Shown: positions 5,785-7,147 of the stretch, in pieces
Layout of the letters: each line of letters opens with the position of its first letter
How positions within the stretch are numbered: the first letter of the stretch is position 1
Assembly: GCA_004554255.1 (NCBI GenBank)
Contig: SFNC01000091.1
Coordinates: forward strand, 1-7,147
Direction of reading: 5' to 3'
Length of the DNA stretch: 7,147 nt
Source of the DNA: Bacteroidales bacterium
GTDB taxonomy: Bacteria > Bacteroidota > Bacteroidia > Bacteroidales > Muribaculaceae
Notes under the pieces: model-generated
The model's database searches: none
Told to the model about the DNA's origin: nothing
The model's input: the letters and a program-made list of their open reading frames with translations, nothing else
Program-made: the position numbers and the translations under genes

Positions 5785-6348
5785 TCATAATTCGGGCAGA
5801 GGAATACGGTCGCCGCCGATTTCGCGGAACTGCGTGGGCGTGAGCCCGGTGGTCTGCTTGAACTGGCGCGACAGGTGGGCCACGGAGGAGTATCCCATCA
5901 TGTACGCAATCTCGGACAGCGACAGCTTATGATACTTAATCAGCTCCTTAACCCTCTCTATCCGCAGGCTGATAAAGTAGTTCTCGAGACTGCGGCCCTC
6001 AATCTCAGAGAACAGGCGGCTCAGCGAGGCGTAGGATATGCCATACTTACCGTCCAGCAACGCCGACAGACTTTCTCTCTGGCAGTCTCCGTCGCGGCGC
6101 GTAAGACTGATGAGCGTCCGCTTTACGGAATCAATGATTTCGGCATCGCGCGAGTGTATCAGCTCGAAGCCCTCCCTCTCCAGGGCAGCTTCTATGGCGG
6201 CGTAATCCGGCGGCGTGGCCACATCATCTATCTCCGCGCAGCCAAGCGACACCGACTCCACGGCCAGGTGCAGCTCGTCGGACAGCACACTGCGCACGCA
6301 GCTCACGCAATGGCGGCAAACCATATTCTTGATTGTCAGTCTTACCAT
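5785..6348 (-). CDS. AraC-family regulator with N-terminal HMA-like metal-binding domain
   Basis: A 187-residue cytoplasmic transcription regulator. Residues 1-70 resemble a heavy-metal-associated fold: MVRLTIKNMVCRHC opens like an HMA beta strand and loop, with cysteines C11, C14 and C17, the CxxC lying where copper chaperones hold metal. Residues 85-187 are an AraC/XylS double helix-turn-helix domain ending in the signature LSLSEIAYMMGYSSVAHLSRQFKQ and TGLTPTQFRE. A direct sensor is inferred: metal bound by the N-terminal cysteines would change DNA binding by the C-terminal part. Similar Bacteroidota regulators next to copper export genes are known to me. The start at 6348 is chosen because the -7 promoter box lies at 6376-6383; the in-frame ATG at 6420 is upstream of that box and would add 24 residues unlike the family. 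The likely target is the HMA-permease just downstream. Confidence 0.85.
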   Translation of the reverse strand: MVRLTIKNMVCRHCVSCVRSVLSDELHLAVESVSLGCAEIDDVATPPDYAAIEAALEREGFELIHSRDAEIIDSVKRTLISLTRRDGDCQRESLSALLDGKYGISYASLSRLFSEIEGRSLENYFISLRIERVKELIKYHKLSLSEIAYMMGYSSVAHLSRQFKQTTGLTPTQFREIGGDRIPLPEL

Positions 6349-6375
6349 ATAATAATATATAAAATATCCGGCAGA

Positions 6376-6383
6376 CAAAGTTA
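6376..6383 (-). promoter_or_regulatory. -7 promoter element of the AraC-HMA regulator gene
   Basis: TAACTTTG on the minus strand, identical to the -7 elements of tRNA-Ser and perR, 27 bases before the chosen ATG. The nearest upstream TTTG (6398-6395) is only 11 bases away, so no proper -33 is seen. A direct repeat CCGGCAG (6368-6374 and 6409-6415) brackets the element. Confidence 0.6.
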
Positions 6384-6466
6384 CATATTTTTGCCAAACC
6401 GCCACCTCCCGGCAGCGCAAAAAAATACTGAATATGGCTTTTTTATGCGGGAATATGGGTGCGAAT

Positions 6467-6498
6467 CTTGGTCAAGTGCGAGAAATTGCGTATATTTG
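6467..6498 (+). promoter_or_regulatory. Promoter of guanine deaminase
   Basis: CTTG (6467-6470), a spacer of exactly 20 bases, then TATATTTG (6491-6498), a full -33/-7 match. Transcription would start near 6505, leaving a leader of about 70 bases with a small GCGC stem (around 6511-6537). I see no known riboswitch in it. Confidence 0.75.
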
Positions 6499-6575
6499 TC
6501 GTTGGCTTTTGTGGCGCATGCGTCCCGGAAGCGCACAAACAGAACCTAAACATTTAAGAATCATACAGTAAGGAC

Positions 6576-7043
6576 ATGACAAAGGACGAACTGATGCGCG
6601 AGGCGATACGCCTCTCGGAGGAAAATGTGGAAAATGGCGGCGGCCCGTTCGGAGCCGTTATCGCCCGTGACGGCGAAATTGTGGCCACCGGAGTGAATCG
6701 CGTAACGGCGAACTGCGACCCCACGGCTCACGCCGAGGTAAGCGCCATCCGCGAGGCGTGCCGCAAGCTGGGCACTTTCGACCTTGCCGGCTACGAGATT
6801 TTCTCGTCGTGCGAGCCGTGCCCCATGTGCCTGGGCGCGATTTACTGGGCGCACCTGGACAAGCTGTACTTCGGTAACAACAAAACCGATGCCAAGAATA
6901 TCGGCTTTGACGATTCGTTTATCTACGATGAGCTGGAGCTGCCGCGCGAAAAGCGCAAGCTGCCGGCCGAGCCGATGATGAGCGATGTGGCCTTCCACGC
7001 CTTCAGGATGTGGATGGACAAGGACGATAAAATAGAATATTAG
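6576..7043 (+). CDS. guaD: Guanine deaminase (cytidine-deaminase-fold type)
   Basis: A 155-residue cytoplasmic zinc hydrolase that would convert guanine to xanthine and ammonia in purine salvage and breakdown. The zinc site is complete: H52 and catalytic E54 (PTAHAEV), then C82 and C85 (SCEPCPMC). Similarity to Bacillus subtilis GuaD (156 residues) runs along the whole length, including GGPFGAVI, EPCPMCLGAIYWA, GFDDSFIY and the C-terminal EY. The last two distinguish it from tRNA adenosine deaminase TadA, which it resembles in the zinc motifs. The start at 6576 gives the family length; TAAGGA lies just 4-5 bases ahead, a Shine-Dalgarno-like sequence at very short spacing. The gene is divergent from the AraC regulator with 227 bases between the starts, and has its own promoter, so it is probably unrelated to the metal genes. 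A broader nucleoside deaminase specificity is the alternative. Confidence 0.9.
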   Translation: MTKDELMREAIRLSEENVENGGGPFGAVIARDGEIVATGVNRVTANCDPTAHAEVSAIREACRKLGTFDLAGYEIFSSCEPCPMCLGAIYWAHLDKLYFGNNKTDAKNIGFDDSFIYDELELPREKRKLPAEPMMSDVAFHAFRMWMDKDDKIEY

Positions 7044-7049
7044 ACCCTG

Positions 7050-7070
7050 TTCCCCAATATTTGTTAACGC
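7050..7070 (+). repeat. Intergenic repeat, copy 2
   Basis: TTCCCCAATATTTGT, then T, then AACGC, beginning 6 bases after the guaD stop codon. Copy 1 is at 5746-5766. Here the copy is bracketed by CCCTG (7045-7049) and CAGGG (7070-7074), which can pair; copy 1 lacks these flanks. Confidence 0.75.
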
Positions 7071-7081
7071 AGGGGCGGTGT

Positions 7082-7147
7082 ATTTTCGAGGAAATTTCGC
7101 AAGTTGAAGAGGGAATGTAGCGAGCTACATGACCGATGAGACTTGGC
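7082..7147. repeat. Part of an inverted-repeat element cut by the window end
   Basis: The centre is a perfect hairpin ATGTAGC-GA-GCTACAT (7115-7130). Outside it, CAAGT (7100-7104) pairs with ACTTG (7141-7145) across a mostly unpaired interior loop. The left part also holds GAGGAAATTTC (7088-7098), whose partner would lie just beyond 7147. No coding frame is visible here. It could be a dispersed palindromic element or a long terminator structure for guaD. Confidence 0.45.

Noticed and set aside
6368..6415. CCGGCAG direct repeat 41 bases apart near the AraC-HMA promoter as an operator
   Set aside because: Seven bases only, and CCGGCAG also occurs elsewhere in the window (near 4262 and 4449), so chance is likely.
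6349..6420. Upstream in-frame ATG of the AraC-HMA gene at 6420
   Set aside because: It lies upstream of the -7 box at 6376-6383 and adds 24 residues before the HMA-like start.
5875..6549. A 224-codon open frame on the plus strand
   Set aside because: Antisense to the AraC-HMA regulator and overlapping the guaD promoter; no recognisable family.
6505..6575. A purine riboswitch in the guaD leader
   Set aside because: The leader is about 70 bases and lacks the three-way junction and conserved loop sequences of the purine aptamer.
7045..7080. CCCTG/CAGGG as an intrinsic terminator of guaD
   Set aside because: Only 5 base pairs, a 20-base loop and no T-run follow; not convincing alone.

Overview
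The window looks like chromosomal DNA of a gut-type Bacteroidota, most likely a Bacteroidales member (a Muribaculaceae-like genome would fit, but that is inference). Five genes or transcripts (the tRNA, perR, the permease, the AraC gene and guaD) have a -7 element of the form TAnnTTTG in front. For three of them (tRNA, perR, guaD) a TTG/TTTG element lies exactly 20 bases upstream, the layout of Bacteroides primary-sigma promoters. Most starts lack a classic Shine-Dalgarno and are preceded by A-rich sequence. The protein families also fit this phylum.

Layout. 1-175: a possible terminator hairpin and a weak promoter. 176-2026 (+): a complete TonB-dependent outer-membrane receptor. 2042-2389 (+): a decayed N-terminal piece of a DUF362-type lipoprotein. 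2539-2626 (+): tRNA-Ser(UGA) with its promoter and a strong terminator. 2911-3911 (-): a peroxide-stress operon, PerR-type Fur regulator then rubrerythrin, with two PerR-box-like sites. 4048-4373: a scar where a middle fragment of an iron-dependent alcohol dehydrogenase (+) abuts an N-terminal fragment of a short-chain dehydrogenase (-). 4434-6348 (-): an AraC-type regulator with an N-terminal heavy-metal-associated (HMA)-like domain, followed by a permease of the SO_0444 Cu/Zn efflux type carrying a C-terminal HMA domain. 6576-7043 (+): guanine deaminase. 7044-7147: a short intergenic repeat also found at 5746-5766, and one side of a larger inverted-repeat element cut by the window end.

How the genes work together. 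PerR and rubrerythrin form a sensing and detoxification pair for hydrogen peroxide in an anaerobe. The AraC-HMA regulator and HMA-permease look like a metal (probably copper) sensing and efflux pair in which both partners carry a CxxC metal-binding module. The TonB receptor may import a metal complex, but its cargo cannot be read from the sequence. The three gene fragments show that this segment has lost genes by deletion or rearrangement. The most interesting points are the double use of HMA-like domains in sensor and effector, with a possible internal start that would release the HMA domain as a free chaperone, and the intergenic repeat family.
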